Made by a program: the position numbers and the translations under genes. A stretch of DNA of 60,000 nt from Cryptomeria japonica (Eukaryota > Streptophyta > Pinopsida > Cupressales > Cupressaceae): positions 19,244,547 to 19,304,546 of the forward strand of contig NC_081405.1 of NCBI RefSeq assembly GCF_030272615.1, given 5' to 3'. This document shows positions 1 to 11,617 of the stretch, piece after piece. The number at the start of each line of letters is the position of its first letter. Within the stretch, counting starts at the first letter, position 1. The notes under the pieces were generated by a model. The model saw only the letters and a list, made by a program, of their open reading frames with translations, searched no databases and had not been told where the DNA came from.

Positions 1-720
1 AGATTTAGGCATAACAAAGAAATGAATAAAATAAGAACAAGACATGGTTACCCTGGGAAAACCTCCTAGGAGGGAAAACAAAGCCAAAAAAGATCCTCAG
101 ATCTGATTATGGATTATATTCATATGAAGATTACAACACTTATCTCAAGTACTTGAAGGTGATTGCACTTAGGGCTGATAATGTCTTCCACAAGATTGCA
201 CCTTCACAAGCATCCCTTTACCACTTCCAACAACAATTAGGTCCAAACCCTAGGTCTGCATATGAAGTCTGCACTTTGTTGGACTGCAACCTTAGCCCTC
301 AATTCACTCTCCTCATGGATGAATTTCGCACCCTTTAATGGCAGATGTAATTCGCTGGTATAGCAGATGTGATTCACTGTGATATTGCTCCTTCAAATTT
401 GCATTAGGCAGTTGTAGATATTTCGCATGATGATGTATTGAATGTGTGTTTGATTGAGGTGAAAGAATCTATATTTATATGATGCAATATCCATTTATGT
501 CGGCTTGACCTTTAATTTATTGTTTTTCCTTTAACCGAAATGCATTAGATAGGGTTGGCCCTATTATGTTTAGCACGCTATCTTGTATGTGGCGTGGGGT
601 TTCTATGAGATGCCGTGAGGTATAGGGCCCAACCCTACACGTTGGAGAAGGGGCTGGCCCCTTGGGCGGATTCCAATGTTGCCCAAGGCAATTGGAATCT
701 GCCATCCCTAATTACAATCA
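1..720 (-). repeat. 3' LTR of copia element A (partial)
   Basis: It matches 4787-5532. Read on the minus strand it begins TGATTGTAATTAGGG at 720. The flanking plus-strand bases 721-735 give a purine-rich stretch (AGAGGGAATG) on the minus strand, as expected for the polypurine tract next to a 3' LTR. Confidence 0.85.
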
Positions 721-736
721 ACATTCCCTCTTAATT
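721..736 (-). other. Polypurine tract of copia element A
   Basis: On the minus strand the bases just before the LTR start read AATTAAGAGGGAATGT. This is the position and composition expected for the plus-strand primer of reverse transcription. Confidence 0.55.
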
Positions 737-1580
737 AGGGAGAAAGATAATCTTACAACCAGGTTACAAGATTAGGGCCCAGCCCTAAGTAATACATACA
801 ATGTTTAAATTGTAATCTGAACTTAGCTGTCAACTTCAAATATTCCTGAGAGCGGATCACGACAAGTAGCCACAAATAGTATCCCATAGTATCCATCTTG
901 AATTGCCTGTGGAGGGTGAATTCAAAACTTTAACATTCACACTTGCAAGTCATGAATACATACACAATTATTCATGCACATCATGGAGTCTTTCCATGCC
1001 ATCGATCACGCATATCCATCATTCATTGTCTTTACCTCAGTCTTCTCCCAAAGAAGAATGTAACATCATAATCTTCCATCTTGTACCCAAGCATGGAGTG
1101 GAGTTACATAAGCATAAAGTGAAAACATAGTCCTCCATCTTGCACACAAGCATAGAATGGAATTTAATAAACAAAATCCTCCATCTTGCACACAAGCATA
1201 GGATGGAATCTAATAAACAGAATCCTCCATCTTGCACACAAGCAAGGAATGGAATAAACATATAAGAATATTGTGGTCTTCCATCTTGCACACAAGTATA
1301 GAATGGAACTGCATAACATAGTATTCCAGCTCGCACACAAGCATAGACTGGATCCACCTTACATTGCCCGTAGAGGGTGGAGAGAATCTTTTCTACCATT
1401 TTACATTGCTCGCAGAGGATGGTAACAATTACTCTTCTCCCTGAGAAGATTACACTACCACCTTACATTGCTCGCAGAGGGTGGTTGATACAACACAATG
1501 TATCACTAAGGTTGAGAGTCCCTCTCAACCAAGGCGGTGTTCTCCACAGCTCCAAGTCTATCTTTTGAAGTACTCAAGCT

Positions 1581-2300
1581 TCAAGAGACTTGGTGAGAAC
1601 ATCTGCAATACAGGATTGTCCTGCCATAAAACATTGAATTGTCAGGTATCTCTATACAACTCTGATAATAATTCAAAACAACATAATAAGAATTTTGAGA
1701 AACCACAACACTTGCAACAATGTATTTAGTTTCAGCAATACTCAATGCAACTGAGGACTGTCCCTGTAGGTCCAAGAGATCGCAATGGGTGAATGCTTGA
1801 AGTGTTTTCCTTGTCCATAACACTTCTTGACCAATCAATCAACCTGCCTCTATTCCGATGAATCTGCAAGATCAAGTTGGCTGCAGACATACTCAACTTC
1901 TTTAAGTTAGTTTCCATATAAGTTTACAATCCATAATTCTAACATAACAATAGAAAACTTAACTTGGAATAATTTCATTAGATCCTTGCTACACTTCTAA
2001 CCTAGAAGTAATGCATTTTAGGTTTAGATTTTCCATCTCAATTCTGACCTAATTCTTTCTTATATTAAATCATGAGGCTATCTTTATCAGTCAGAGTTAG
2101 ATCATCCATATAAGAAATCAGAATTAGCATTTCAAATACTTTAAGGAACAGGTTAGAATCTTTACAAAACCCTAGGCTTATCAAGTACTCTTTCATACCA
2201 AGAGTTTTATTGAAGATCATAGGGCTCCCTCTTAATCCTCAATATCAGACTGATAGCCAAGCATCATAGATCATAAGTATTCATAAACAAGGATGAGAAA
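1581..2300 (-). pseudogene. Copia reverse transcriptase and RNase H remnant
   Basis: Read on the minus strand, 2098-2112 encodes YMDDL, the copia form of the reverse transcriptase catalytic loop (usually YVDDI/L), inside a context ISYMDDLTLTD. Upstream of it (about 2160-2250) lies a degraded thumb-region stretch resembling the family segment that follows LYGLKQ. Downstream, 1581-1838 contains the RNase H signature SSVALSIAETKYIVAS, typical of copia elements. Frames change and stops occur between these blocks, so no enzyme can be made. Reverse transcriptase copies element RNA and RNase H removes the RNA strand; the order RT then RNase H fits copia and excludes a separate LINE. Confidence 0.8.
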
Positions 2301-4680
2301 TGCCAACTTCACCTTTTATGAATTGGACCCATGGCTCAATTATGATCAAGACATATCCTCAAAAATGAGTGTGAAGATCCTTATGCCTTATTTCAAGGCT
2401 CCCTCTGAAGCCACATCAATCCAAGCTTATGGATTTCTGATGTCAGTATGGCCTTGGCCCTCGGCATACATCACCTACTCTATGAGGTTATGTAAAAATG
2501 ACCTTGGGTGAGGATCACAACATTCATGATAAGTTAGATGCATCCCTTTAACAATATAACCAATGATACATAGAATGTTGAGACAATACTTATGTGACAC
2601 AAATTAAAAGGAGCCAGCCTGTAACACACAACCTTGAAAACTTGTACATCACCATACAGGTTATAACAAAAATCTAATTTTCATAAAGAACTCACAAGGG
2701 TTAAGTCATGATCATTTTCTGCCTCACCAGGGTTTCCACAGATTTGAGGTTTAAGCATGCAACCATTAGTATAACCTAATAGAGTCTACAATTAGCTCAA
2801 AACGTACTGTAGTTATCAACTAGAATAATTCTAAGTCAGCAATTGAGGATATAGTGTATATTATTAATTTCCATAATACTTCACACTTCATGATAGCAAA
2901 TACTCAACTAAAAAGTCAGTTTTATGAACTATTATAGAATCATTCAATTGATAGTCAAAACTCAATCAGATCATAGGTGAGGAAGTACTAATAGAATGTT
3001 TACAAGGAGAGCGAAGTATACTTAATGAAGATACTAACCAAGCAATGATAGTGAGAGCCTATACTTCCATGAATCAATAGCAATTAGTAAGCTGCAGTAT
3101 ATATGATCAAAATAATTCTGATAAAGGATTTAGATCAAACCTCTAGACATCCAACAACAAATACATCAAAGGAATTAATCTTCGGATCAAGTATTGTGAA
3201 CAAAAAATTCCTAGCTCACTTATTTATGACATTTATTTAATGAATACTTCATTTACTCAATTAGTTGCGATACTTATGTAACTGGCTTATTTTCCCTTAC
3301 GCACATAGATAAAGGCACACATAAATTAAATGAAGTTCAAAACAGAGAGGAAATATTCAAGTTCGCAATGTCTTTACAAATATGAAGTTCAGCTTTTCTT
3401 CTTTGTTTTGATCTCACTCATTGGAACAATTAAGCACTAGATATTTAATGAGGGCATACATTCCATATTTAGTTTTAGTATTTAATTGTTCAGGTCACAG
3501 ACAGGCATGTACACAAAATTTCCCTTAATAGGTTTAGGCCTGTTTTAGCCATAATTAATCTATTTCAAAATACTTATGACTTCAACTAAATTGATAGAAG
3601 ACAAAATCTATCTTAACATGAATCAATTTGTGATATTTCATAGTTCAATTAATTTATCAATTATTAATAAGTAAATTGTTCATTTACCATACTAGAGAAC
3701 TAATTATATCATACTAGATAATTAATTTTATCATCCATAATTCTTAATGCAAGTGTCAACCTACGTTACTACTTCAGTTCTAAGGAAGAAGGGGATGTCT
3801 ATGTTATAAAAGCGCTCAGAGACCAAAATACAATAGGCTCCCTCAAAGTTTACGGGACGCTGATCCTTATCCTATCTTGGGAATCATCCTATTGATTGGA
3901 TTTAGACTACCCCTCTCTGGAAACAACTCCATTCCCAACTTTCTTAAATACTAACAGTAGTAACAAGCATTAGGCTATAAGTATACTAACTTGTCATGTA
4001 TTAAGAATACATATGAAATTAAGTATAATAGTCATACATAATGTAGTGTAGAAGAACATTATCAGGTATCATATATTAAGCATATATATTAAGCACATCC
4101 CCATGCATACCACCCAGAACAAAGATGTTATTGCCTGTAACTTAATAACAGTTCTGATCCGATCCGATCCGATGTGATATCACTGGATGCTTTGATTCCT
4201 TTCCTTTATGTCTCTCAGTATGAGGGAGAGGTCACACCTCCTCATCATGTATGCTCTTTGCCAAGAGACACACCCTTTCACCATCAGATCTGCAACTCTT
4301 ATTTAAATCAGATCTTAACCACTACATAAAGTTGCAGCCCAAACGAAATAATAAGCCCTTAACAACAACCTTAATTAACCAAGCATCCTCTTATAATATT
4401 CGGTTTAACAAGGACTAAATAAAAGATTCGTTCATTTAATATTTAATGTTTTCATTGACACCAAAGTCGTCTTATTGAGAGATCCTTATAATTACTAACC
4501 TACCACCAAAGAAGGAAGGAACAAGAGACTGAAATTACATGATTAAATCTGGCAGCAAAATTGAGATTCCCATCAAGCCTATCTTCTACTTTCAGCCCCA
4601 TTGACCTGACCTGTGAATGAGACAAAATCTGGAAATAAAGGAGTCCTAAAATCTGAAATCTGAAAGTTGATCTAGCCTAT
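2300..4680. other. Decayed internal region of copia A with an embedded LTR-like segment
   Basis: No usable frame is present. The stretch about 3520-4170 resembles, in inverted orientation, 6075-6895 of the neighbouring LTR-like element. Shared landmarks are ATTGGATTTAG, CATGCATACCACC and GTAACTTAATAA. Part of the copia interior is therefore another element inserted backwards, or the two share an older insertion. The gag and integrase portions expected here are not recognisable. Confidence 0.5.
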
Positions 4681-4681
4681 A

Positions 4682-4693
4682 GCTCTGATACCA
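4682..4693 (-). other. Primer binding site of copia A (tRNA-iMet type)
   Basis: The minus strand reads TGGTATCAGAGC, complementary to the 3' end of plant initiator methionine tRNA. It abuts the LTR start at 4694. Confidence 0.9.
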
Positions 4694-5532
4694 TGTAAGT
4701 TTTAACACTTTCAGATTAATATAAACTCAGAAAACCAGAATTTAGTTTCTAACTAAATTGATTAGATGAAAGATTTATAGTTTTCCAGATTTAGGCATAA
4801 CAAAGAAATGAACAAAATAAGAACAAGACACGGTTACCCTGGGAAAATCTCCTAGGAGGAAAAACCCAGCCAGAAAAGATCCTCAAATCCGATTATGGAT
4901 TATATTCATATGAAGATTACAACACTTATCTCAAGTACTTGAAGGTGATTGCACTTAGGGCTGATAATGTCTTCCACAAGACTGCACCTTCACAAGCATC
5001 CCTTTACCACTTCCAATAGCAATTAGGTCCAAACCCTAGGTCTGCATATGAAGTCTGCACTTTGTTGGACTGCAACCTTAGCCCTCAGTTCACTCTCCTC
5101 ATGGATGAATTTCGCACCCTTTAATGGCAGATGCAATTCACTGGTATAGCAGATGTGATTCACTGTGATATTGCTCCTTCAAATTCGCATTAGGTAGATG
5201 TAGATATTTCGCATGATGATGTATTGAATGTGTGTTTGATTGAGGTGAAAGTATCTTTATTTATATGATGCAATATCCATTTATGTCGGCTTATACTAAA
5301 ATCCATTTATGTCGGCTTGACCTTTAATTTATTGTTTTTCCTTTAACCGAAATCCATTAGACAGGGTTGGCCCTATTATGTTTAGCACGCTATCTTGTAT
5401 GTGGCGTGGGGTTTCTATGAGATGCTGTGGGGTATAGGGCCCAGCCCTACTCGTTGGAGAAGGGGCTGGCCCCTTGGGCGGATTCCAATGTTGCCCAAGG
5501 CAATTGGAATCCGCCATCCCTAATTACAATCA
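4694..5532 (-). repeat. 5' LTR of copia element A
   Basis: An 839-bp LTR beginning TGTAAG and ending AATCA on the plus strand (TG...CA). It contains a small internal duplication (CCATTTATGTCGGCTT repeated near 5278-5316) that the 3' LTR lacks. A conserved block CCCTGGGAAAATCTCC near 4837 recurs in the LTR of copia B. Confidence 0.88.
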
Positions 5533-5540
5533 AGAAATTA

Positions 5541-7753
5541 TGTAAAAAGGGGGTGCGATTACTATAATGCCTTATTATATCTTTTAAGGTCTAAGGGTTG
5601 TTATGATTAAGCAAATCTCTCACTATTCCCGAAAGTCACGATTATGAATGATGGCGCACTCTTAATTGACTGAAGAGTCACAACTCTTAACAGGAGGCAT
5701 ATGGAAGTTATATAAGGTCCAGGGGATAGAAAAGAAAGGAAGATAAGTACGATCTGAATAGAAGGAAGAAAACTCATAAGCATCGAATTATTTCATCAGC
5801 AATTCCCATTGAATCGATCTATACCAGTCAGACATTGGACACGTTCTTGTGAGCATTAAACAAGGACCCGACATCACAACACATTACGGGTAATATCTAT
5901 CATTGAATCGATCTATACCAGTCAGACATTGGACACGTTCTTGTGAGCATTAAACAAGGACCCGACATCACAACACATTACGGGTAATATCTATTTCACC
6001 ATACTAACTTCATAGCCATTTAATCTTTGGTTTGAAGTAATTATTCTATTTGCGACTACCACGAATCAGGTCAGGACATAATTATTAAGTTACACGCAGT
6101 AACATTCTTGTTCTTGGTGGTATGCATATGAATGTCTTTAATATGAATGCTTACTTTATGAAGCTTGAATAATGTTAATGAAGAATTAAATAGTAATATT
6201 AATTTAGCTTGCAATAAGTGTGACAATCCTATTTAATATATAGTGGCATACCATATCTGACCTATGTCAGATCTGTTTGCCTTTACAACCACCAATATAC
6301 TAAGTACTAACAACTTATGTGTTTAGGTAGTGGTGGTATTAGTGAATTATACCAAAGGTAATTAACTAATGTATCAATAATTGGTAATTTGTAAATATGT
6401 AATTAATAAATATATAAATGATATATAATATAATGTATTTATGTGTTTTTATGTTCATATCAAAATAAAGACTATATATATATATAATGCCTTAATCAAA
6501 CAAATAAAAATATTAGATTATAAATCAGAAAGATCTCACAAGATAATAAACAATACGAAGAATATGTTTGGATATAATCCTCGCTACTACTATCAGTATC
6601 CAAGAAGTTGGGAATTAAGATGTTCCAAAGAGGGGCAGCCTAAATCCAATTAATAGGATGAGCCCAAGACAGGGTATAAAATATATAGTATAATATTATC
6701 TGAACATAAATTAATTATAATTTGAATGAACAATAAATCTGAGATTATAAATCAAATTAAAATAATAATATCAGGAAGAAGATTATGTAATCACTGATTG
6801 GTTTCATGTTAAGATGGTTTGTCTCCTAATCAACTTAGTTTAAGTCATAAGTCTATTGAAATAGCTCAATCATGGTTAAATCAAGCCTAAACCAAGTGGT
6901 GGACATTACAAAACGTGAAGGAAGAGAAGCTGCAGAATGCGGACTGCGAATTGGTAAGCGGTACTTACTGGCCACAGAGGTATATATGTGTGTGGACGTG
7001 TGTGCCACACACACATATATTAATGAATATGCTGTCATACATAATATTATACCAATTCCTTTAATAGAGTTATAGTAGGATAATGATATTATCTCATGTG
7101 TATGTATGGATATAGGTATGTATGCAAAATATTTATATATAGGATCAATAATGGGAATTAAGGAATATGTAAATGTAGGCATAAATTATGGATTGAAGAA
7201 TGATAATGAATTGTAGAATGTTATATGAATAATGTGGCTATATGATGGAGGCTATTGGGAGGAAATTCTCTTAGCCTAATTCAGGGATTATGATAATCCC
7301 TGGTAGGTAGTATATATTGAGTATCTATATGCATATATGTTATGGCTTGGGTGTCAAAGGCTCACCCAAGAAGAGACGGATCTGGGCTGGTCCTCTCTGG
7401 TAGACTTGGATGATGAGATGCATCATCCAAGGCAAGGAATTGATCATATATGATGGTCTTCCTTGGTGGGCTTGGATGTAAGACGTTACATCCAAGACAG
7501 GAATTGAATTATCCATCGATTTCTTGGTATGGCTTGGAGCCAAGATGGGTTCCAAGAAGGCGAGCATTACAACCGCCTAAGGACAGGTCCCAGTACTACA
7601 CTCGTATCCTTTTTTATTAAATAAGAATTGAGATTAGTTTTAATTAAGTAATTGAAGTTTAATTGCAAATTAGATTAGTTATATATATGTATTTGTTGCA
7701 TTCTAATAGTCTGTTTTGCAGGACAATGGTCTCTAATTAGTAGGGACATTACA
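5541..7753. mobile_element. LTR-like element with TGTAA/TTACA ends (solo LTR or fragment)
   Basis: The plus strand starts TGTAAAAAGGGGG at 5541 and ends GGGACATTACA at 7753, a TG...CA structure with inverted TGTAA/TTACA termini like the gypsy LTRs elsewhere in the window. It contains no protein-coding frame. A TATA-like box lies at about 5710-5720 (TTATATAAGG). No five-base target duplication matches at the two ends, so the left end may be wrong, or copia A may have inserted into it and left its remaining part outside the window. A related segment is embedded in copia A in the opposite orientation. Confidence 0.45.
5807..5994 (+). repeat. Perfect 94-bp tandem duplication
   Basis: Two adjacent copies, 5807-5900 and 5901-5994, are identical as far as I can read. 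Each starts CATTGAATCGATC and ends GGTAATATCTAT. Confidence 0.95.
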
Positions 7754-8117
7754 ACCACTTACTAAAAATAGTAAGTAATGAAATACTGCTCCAACAATCA
7801 TGATCTTCGCACCCAGAGAAAGAGCTTGGAAAGCTCAGTAAGACTGTACCATCCCGACATCCAAACCCTAACTTACTAAAAATAGTTCACATTTCACCAA
7901 AAAGTCAACTGCATGTTATGCCAAACTGGAGTCCATGGAAAACCTAGAAGAAAACCACAAGTAGAACTGAAGAATTCCCTCCTGACTAACCCTGACAAGC
8001 TTGAGTAGAACTCCACAAAAGATGAAAACCCTAATTCTCCTTTCCACATAGCCTACGAGTCTCCGAAATAGGCCAATGGACCACAAAATGCATCAACACT
8101 AAGAAGGGGACATTACA
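7754..8117 (-). repeat. Gypsy LTR fragment, 5' part
   Basis: On the minus strand it begins TGTAATGTCCCC at 8117 and follows the first part of the LTR of the chromovirus at 32747 and of the solo LTR at 39356-41414. Shared features are the CTAAAAATAG sites and the landmark CATGTTATGCCA. It is cut at 7753 by the adjoining LTR-like element and lies within the pol side of copia B. Confidence 0.75.
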
Positions 8118-8536
8118 AAACTTTCATTTCTATTACCAATGATACGAGCAGATTTAAAACTAGCTTTCTTATGCCATGCAAGTACTCTACCCTCAAAAAA
8201 TGCTACTTGATAACCCTTATCTTCTAATGCAGAAATGGAGATAAAATTCCTTTTAATTCCAGGTACAAATAAGATATCATTGAGATGTATAGAGAAGCCA
8301 GAATCTAAATTTAAAGAAGTGTTACCGAAAACTCTTACCGAATACCAAGCATCATCACCAATCACCACATGAAGGTTAGACTCTTTCTCTATCAAATTTG
8401 AGAGGTGTTCCCAGTATCCCATGATGTGCCTAGATGCCCCACTATCTATTAACCAAGTGTTGCTGTCAGTCGGCATTGCTTGATAAGGCAAAAATGAATA
8501 TGAAGTCTTCATGATCCTTTGGTTCTGCAACTTCAT
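8118..8536 (-). pseudogene. Copia protease and pre-integrase remnant
   Basis: The minus-strand frame contains WLIDSGASRHIMG, the aspartic protease active site (D-S-G-A) with the copia-typical following histidine. It continues through FVPGIKRNFISISALEDKG, typical of the segment between protease and integrase of copia polyproteins. The frame is cut at 8117 by the gypsy LTR fragment. The protease would process the element polyprotein inside virus-like particles. The zinc-knuckle frame upstream is in another phase, so a frameshift separates gag from protease. Confidence 0.85.
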
Positions 8537-9097
8537 TCAGGTTTGTTTCTCCTTGCTTAGGCTGATTTTGATATTCCTTCGTATAGTGACCAAACTTGTC
8601 ACATCTGAAGCAACGAATACGTGAGAGATCTCTTGGCTTCTTTCTTGAATCATGACTTGCTGAAGGTCTGAAATCTCTATTCCTCTTGAAGTTGCCCTTC
8701 TTCCAATTTCCACCTTTCTTCTTGACCGATTGGGTTGCAAGCATGTGATGATCTCCTCTATGAGAGCTTCTAATTGCTCCCTTGGCAGCCAGCCAAGATT
8801 CTTATTGGATTCCATCTCCCCTCAATCGTTCAAACTTGGGAAGCTCGATCCTAGCACTGATTCCTTGAATAAATGGTTCTCAAGTTGGAGGAAGACCATT
8901 TAGGGCAGTCAAGGTAAGATCGCTATCTTCAACTTCTTTCTCAACTGCTGAGAGTTGATCCTTTAGACCAGTCATCCTCATGAAGTAGGAGGTGATGGAT
9001 TCTCCTTTTTCTCCAATCGGATGGGAGTGAGCTGATTCCTCAAGGCCAGAATGCGGCTAGTGTTGTTGACTTCGTACATCTTCTCCAATGTGCTGAA
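8466..9097 (-). pseudogene. Copia gag C-terminal part with mutated zinc knuckle
   Basis: The minus strand encodes gag segments such as EKMYEVNN, LRNQL, SAVEKEVEDSDLT and EQLEALIEEIIT in changing frames. A basic linker follows, then the nucleocapsid knuckle CFRCDKFGHYTKEY. The final cysteine of the CX2CX4HX4C knuckle is a tyrosine, a single-base G-to-A type change. It is the continuation of the gag start at 11858 once the 9103-11612 insertion is ignored: the sequence SAREM before the insertion connects to FSTLEKMYEV after it. Confidence 0.82.
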
Positions 9098-9102
9098 CAT
9101 CT
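9098..9102. repeat. Target site duplication CATCT (left copy)
   Basis: CATCT directly precedes the TG at 9103 and recurs at 11613-11617 directly after the CA at 11612. Confidence 0.9.
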
Positions 9103-11612
9103 TGTTATCACAAAAGCTTGCACCCTTGCTAAGCTATCAACTCAACAACCTTGTGAAACATGGAAACAACCCCGAAGTGTGGGACTTTGCGCAAGGGGGT
9201 TGAATCTCCGGAGAAGGCCGACTTCCTTCTCACTCCAGGTGCAGGTGTTGAACCAAAACTAACTCAGCCTATCTTAACAATTTGCAGAGGTAAAGGGAAG
9301 AGGGAAATGCTTGAAATAAAGGGAGGTGATGCACCAAGAAGAGATTGTTTCTCTCCCCACCGAAATGACACAAAGAAAATCAACTGAAAACACCCAGGAG
9401 ATGCACAACTTCAATTGCATGAGTGACCCAAACACATGTGTGGAGGTTAGAATTTTCTAAGTGTCAAGAGGGGAGAAGGGTTCCCACAAAGTCACACTCA
9501 GAAAACAAGTTAACACAACATACATGTGAAAGGAAATCACAAACATACACTTATAATGGAGGTAAGAACACATACACATCATACATAAGTTGAAGGAAGG
9601 CAAGAATGGAGATTTTCAATTAATCATAAGGCCAAAAGCCAATCTTACAGTTGCAAAAATGCAAAAAAAAATAATTACAAGTCTTCAAGAGAAGAGAAGA
9701 GCATAAGAAAGCTCAAACCAGCAGGGAGAGAACCCTTTACAATGAGGCTTAACAACCTTATATAGAGAAATGGGTTACAATGGTGATCATGACCCCTGCA
9801 TGTCAGTTTGGAAGTGCAGGGAAGTGCATGCACTTGACTTGTACATGCAAGCAACCTAGCCATACCACCAAAGGCAATCCTGAGAAGGTGGATTGACTAA
9901 CCTTCCAAAGTTAGTCATGACATAAGTCACCAAGCATGGCCTCGTACCTTCCTGATGGAAACCCTGCCAAAACATTTAATGCACCCTTGTGGCTCCACAA
10001 AAGAAAGTGCACAAGTCACCAAGCTGTTAGAGCATTAAAAGTCTTGAGTGTTGATCACGCCATCCGGAAGTGTCGCTAGGCGGAAGGAAGCCCGGGGACT
10101 TTGGAAGCTCGGACTCCCGAAGTGAGGAAGACAAGGGAAGAACTTTGGAAGGTCGGGGTTCGGGAGTTCCGGGATAGAGAGAAGAAGAGAAGGAAAAGGC
10201 CTTCGGAACCTCGGGGTCCTGGAGTTCTGGAGGAACTAGAGAGAGAAGGCAAAAGGGAAGAACTTTGGAACCTCGGGGTTTTGGAGTTCCAGGGAGAAGA
10301 AGGAAGAAGGGGGAGGAGGGAACCTCGGAACCTCGGGGTTCCGGGAAAGGCAAGGGAAGGGAACTTCGGAACCTCGGGGTTTTGGAGTTCCAAAGAAGAA
10401 AGGAAAAGGCTAACGAGAGGAGGGGAACGGGTTTTGAAGTTCCGGGCAATGGAGAAACTTAAGAGAAGAGGCGAAGGAAGGGAAGGCTAGGAACTTCGGA
10501 ACCTCGGGGTTTCGAAGAGGGAAGGAGAAAAGGGACAAGGAATTTCGGAACCTCGAGGTTTCAGAGTTCCGGGCAAAAAAGAGAGAAAGGCTAAGGAGCG
10601 GAGAGGCTAAGCTAGGGAAAGAACTTCGAAACCTCGGGGTTCCGGAGTTCCGAAGAAACTGGAGAAAAGCTAAGGGAAGGAAGGGAACTTCTGAACCTTT
10701 GGGGTTCCGGAGTTCTGGAGAAGGAAGGAAAGTGGCAAAGGCAAAGAACTTCGGAACCTTGGGGTTTCGGAGTTCTAGAAAAGGAAGAAGGGGACAGACA
10801 AGGGCAAAGAACCTCGGAACCTCGGGGTTTCGGAGTTCCGGGGAAGAAAAAAAAACCAAGGGAGGAACTCCCTCCGGACAAGGCAACACCTCAATCTTCA
10901 CGAATTTTCTCTCCTTGATCAATTGGGGCAGCGTTGGTCCATGGAACATATCTCTGATCGGTTCTCACTGATGGACCAAGGGTGTCATAAAAATGACAAC
11001 ATTTTTGGCGATTTCTGCGGGATGCTTGCCTGCTAAGCATGAAGTACAAAAGCCTTAAGCATCCATTGGCTAAAGAGAGGAGGAGAAGGAAGGGAAGGCT
11101 ACGAACTTCAGAACCTCGAGGTTCCGGAGTTCCGAAGAGGGAAGGAGAAAAGGGACAAGGAACTTCGGAACCTCGGGGTTCCGCGCAAAAAAGAGAGAAA
11201 GGCTAAGGAGAGGAGAGGCTAAGCTAGGGAAAGAACTTCGGAAATTCGTGGTTCCGGAGTTCTGAAGAAACTGGAGAAAAGCTAAGTGAAGGAAGGAAAC
11301 TTCAGAACCTTGGGGTTCCGGAGTTTTGGAGAAGGAAGGAAAGCAGCAAAGGTAAAGAACTTCGAAACCTCGGGATTTCAGAGTTTTGGAAAAGGAAGAA
11401 GCAGAGAGACAAGGGCAAAGAACCTCGGAACCTCGGGGTTCCGGAGTTCCAGGGAAGAAGAAAAAGCCAAGGGAGGAACTCCCTCCGGACAAGGCAACAC
11501 CTCAATCTTCATGAATCTTCTCTCCTTGATCAATTGGGGCAGCGCTGGTCCATGGAACATATCTCTGGTCGGTTCTCACTGATGGACCAAGGGTGTCATA
11601 AAAATGACAACA
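9103..11612 (+). mobile_element. Collapsed LTR element with GC-rich internal repeats
   Basis: This 2510-bp insertion sits inside copia B gag, starts TGTTATCAC, ends ATGACAACA, and is bounded by CATCT duplications. A block of about 535 bp is present twice (about 10470-11004 and 11075-11612), both copies ending GGTGTCATAAAAATGACAACA or nearly so. After the first copy the sequence TTTTTGGCGATTTCTGCGGG sits where a primer site (TGGCG type) would follow a 5' LTR. The likely reading is a 5' LTR at 9103-11004, a tiny leftover interior, and a 5'-truncated 3' LTR. A solo LTR with internal duplication is an alternative. It codes for no protein; open frames in the GC-rich part are products of repeat composition. 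Confidence 0.8.
10080..11470 (+). repeat. Imperfect GC-rich repeats, CCTCGGGGTTTCGGAGTTCC type
   Basis: The motif GGAACCTCGGGGTT followed by CCGGAGTTCC occurs more than ten times at irregular spacings of about 50-75 bp, separated by purine-rich linkers such as GGGAAGGAAGG. The motif is partly palindromic (GGAACC/GGTTCC; GGAACTCC). It lies in the U3-like part of the LTR element. Confidence 0.85.
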
Positions 11613-11617
11613 CATCT
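11613..11617. repeat. Target site duplication CATCT (right copy)
   Basis: CATCT follows the CA end at 11612 and matches 9098-9102. Confidence 0.9.

Larger units (their letters stand above)
1..5532 (-). mobile_element. Ty1/copia LTR retrotransposon A, degenerate, 3' LTR truncated by window edge
   Basis: Two direct repeats, 1-720 and 4787-5532, are nearly identical apart from scattered substitutions and a 26-base length difference. They flank about 4 kb. At 4682-4693 the plus strand reads GCTCTGATACCA, the reverse complement of the tRNA-iMet primer site TGGTATCAGAGC, directly beside the LTR, so the element runs on the minus strand. Its 5' LTR is 4694-5532 and its 3' LTR ends at base 720, with about 93 bases lost beyond the window start. 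Remnants of copia reverse transcriptase and RNase H lie near the 3' LTR in the expected gag-to-pol order. No long frame survives, so the copy is dead. The target duplication cannot be tested because the left end is outside the window. Confidence 0.85.

Noticed and set aside
1037-1399. 120-codon frame on the minus strand with Cys/Leu-rich repeats
   Set aside because: It is created by a short DNA repeat (CCATCTTGCACACAAGCATAG, about 40-60 bp spacing) in the decayed copia interior. The repeat is real but the protein is not supported.
10027-11582. Several open frames of 90-180 codons in the GC-rich block
   Set aside because: The block is a repeat array; the frames overlap on both strands with repeated peptides (NLGTSGFRSS, RNPEVPKF) caused by the DNA repeat.
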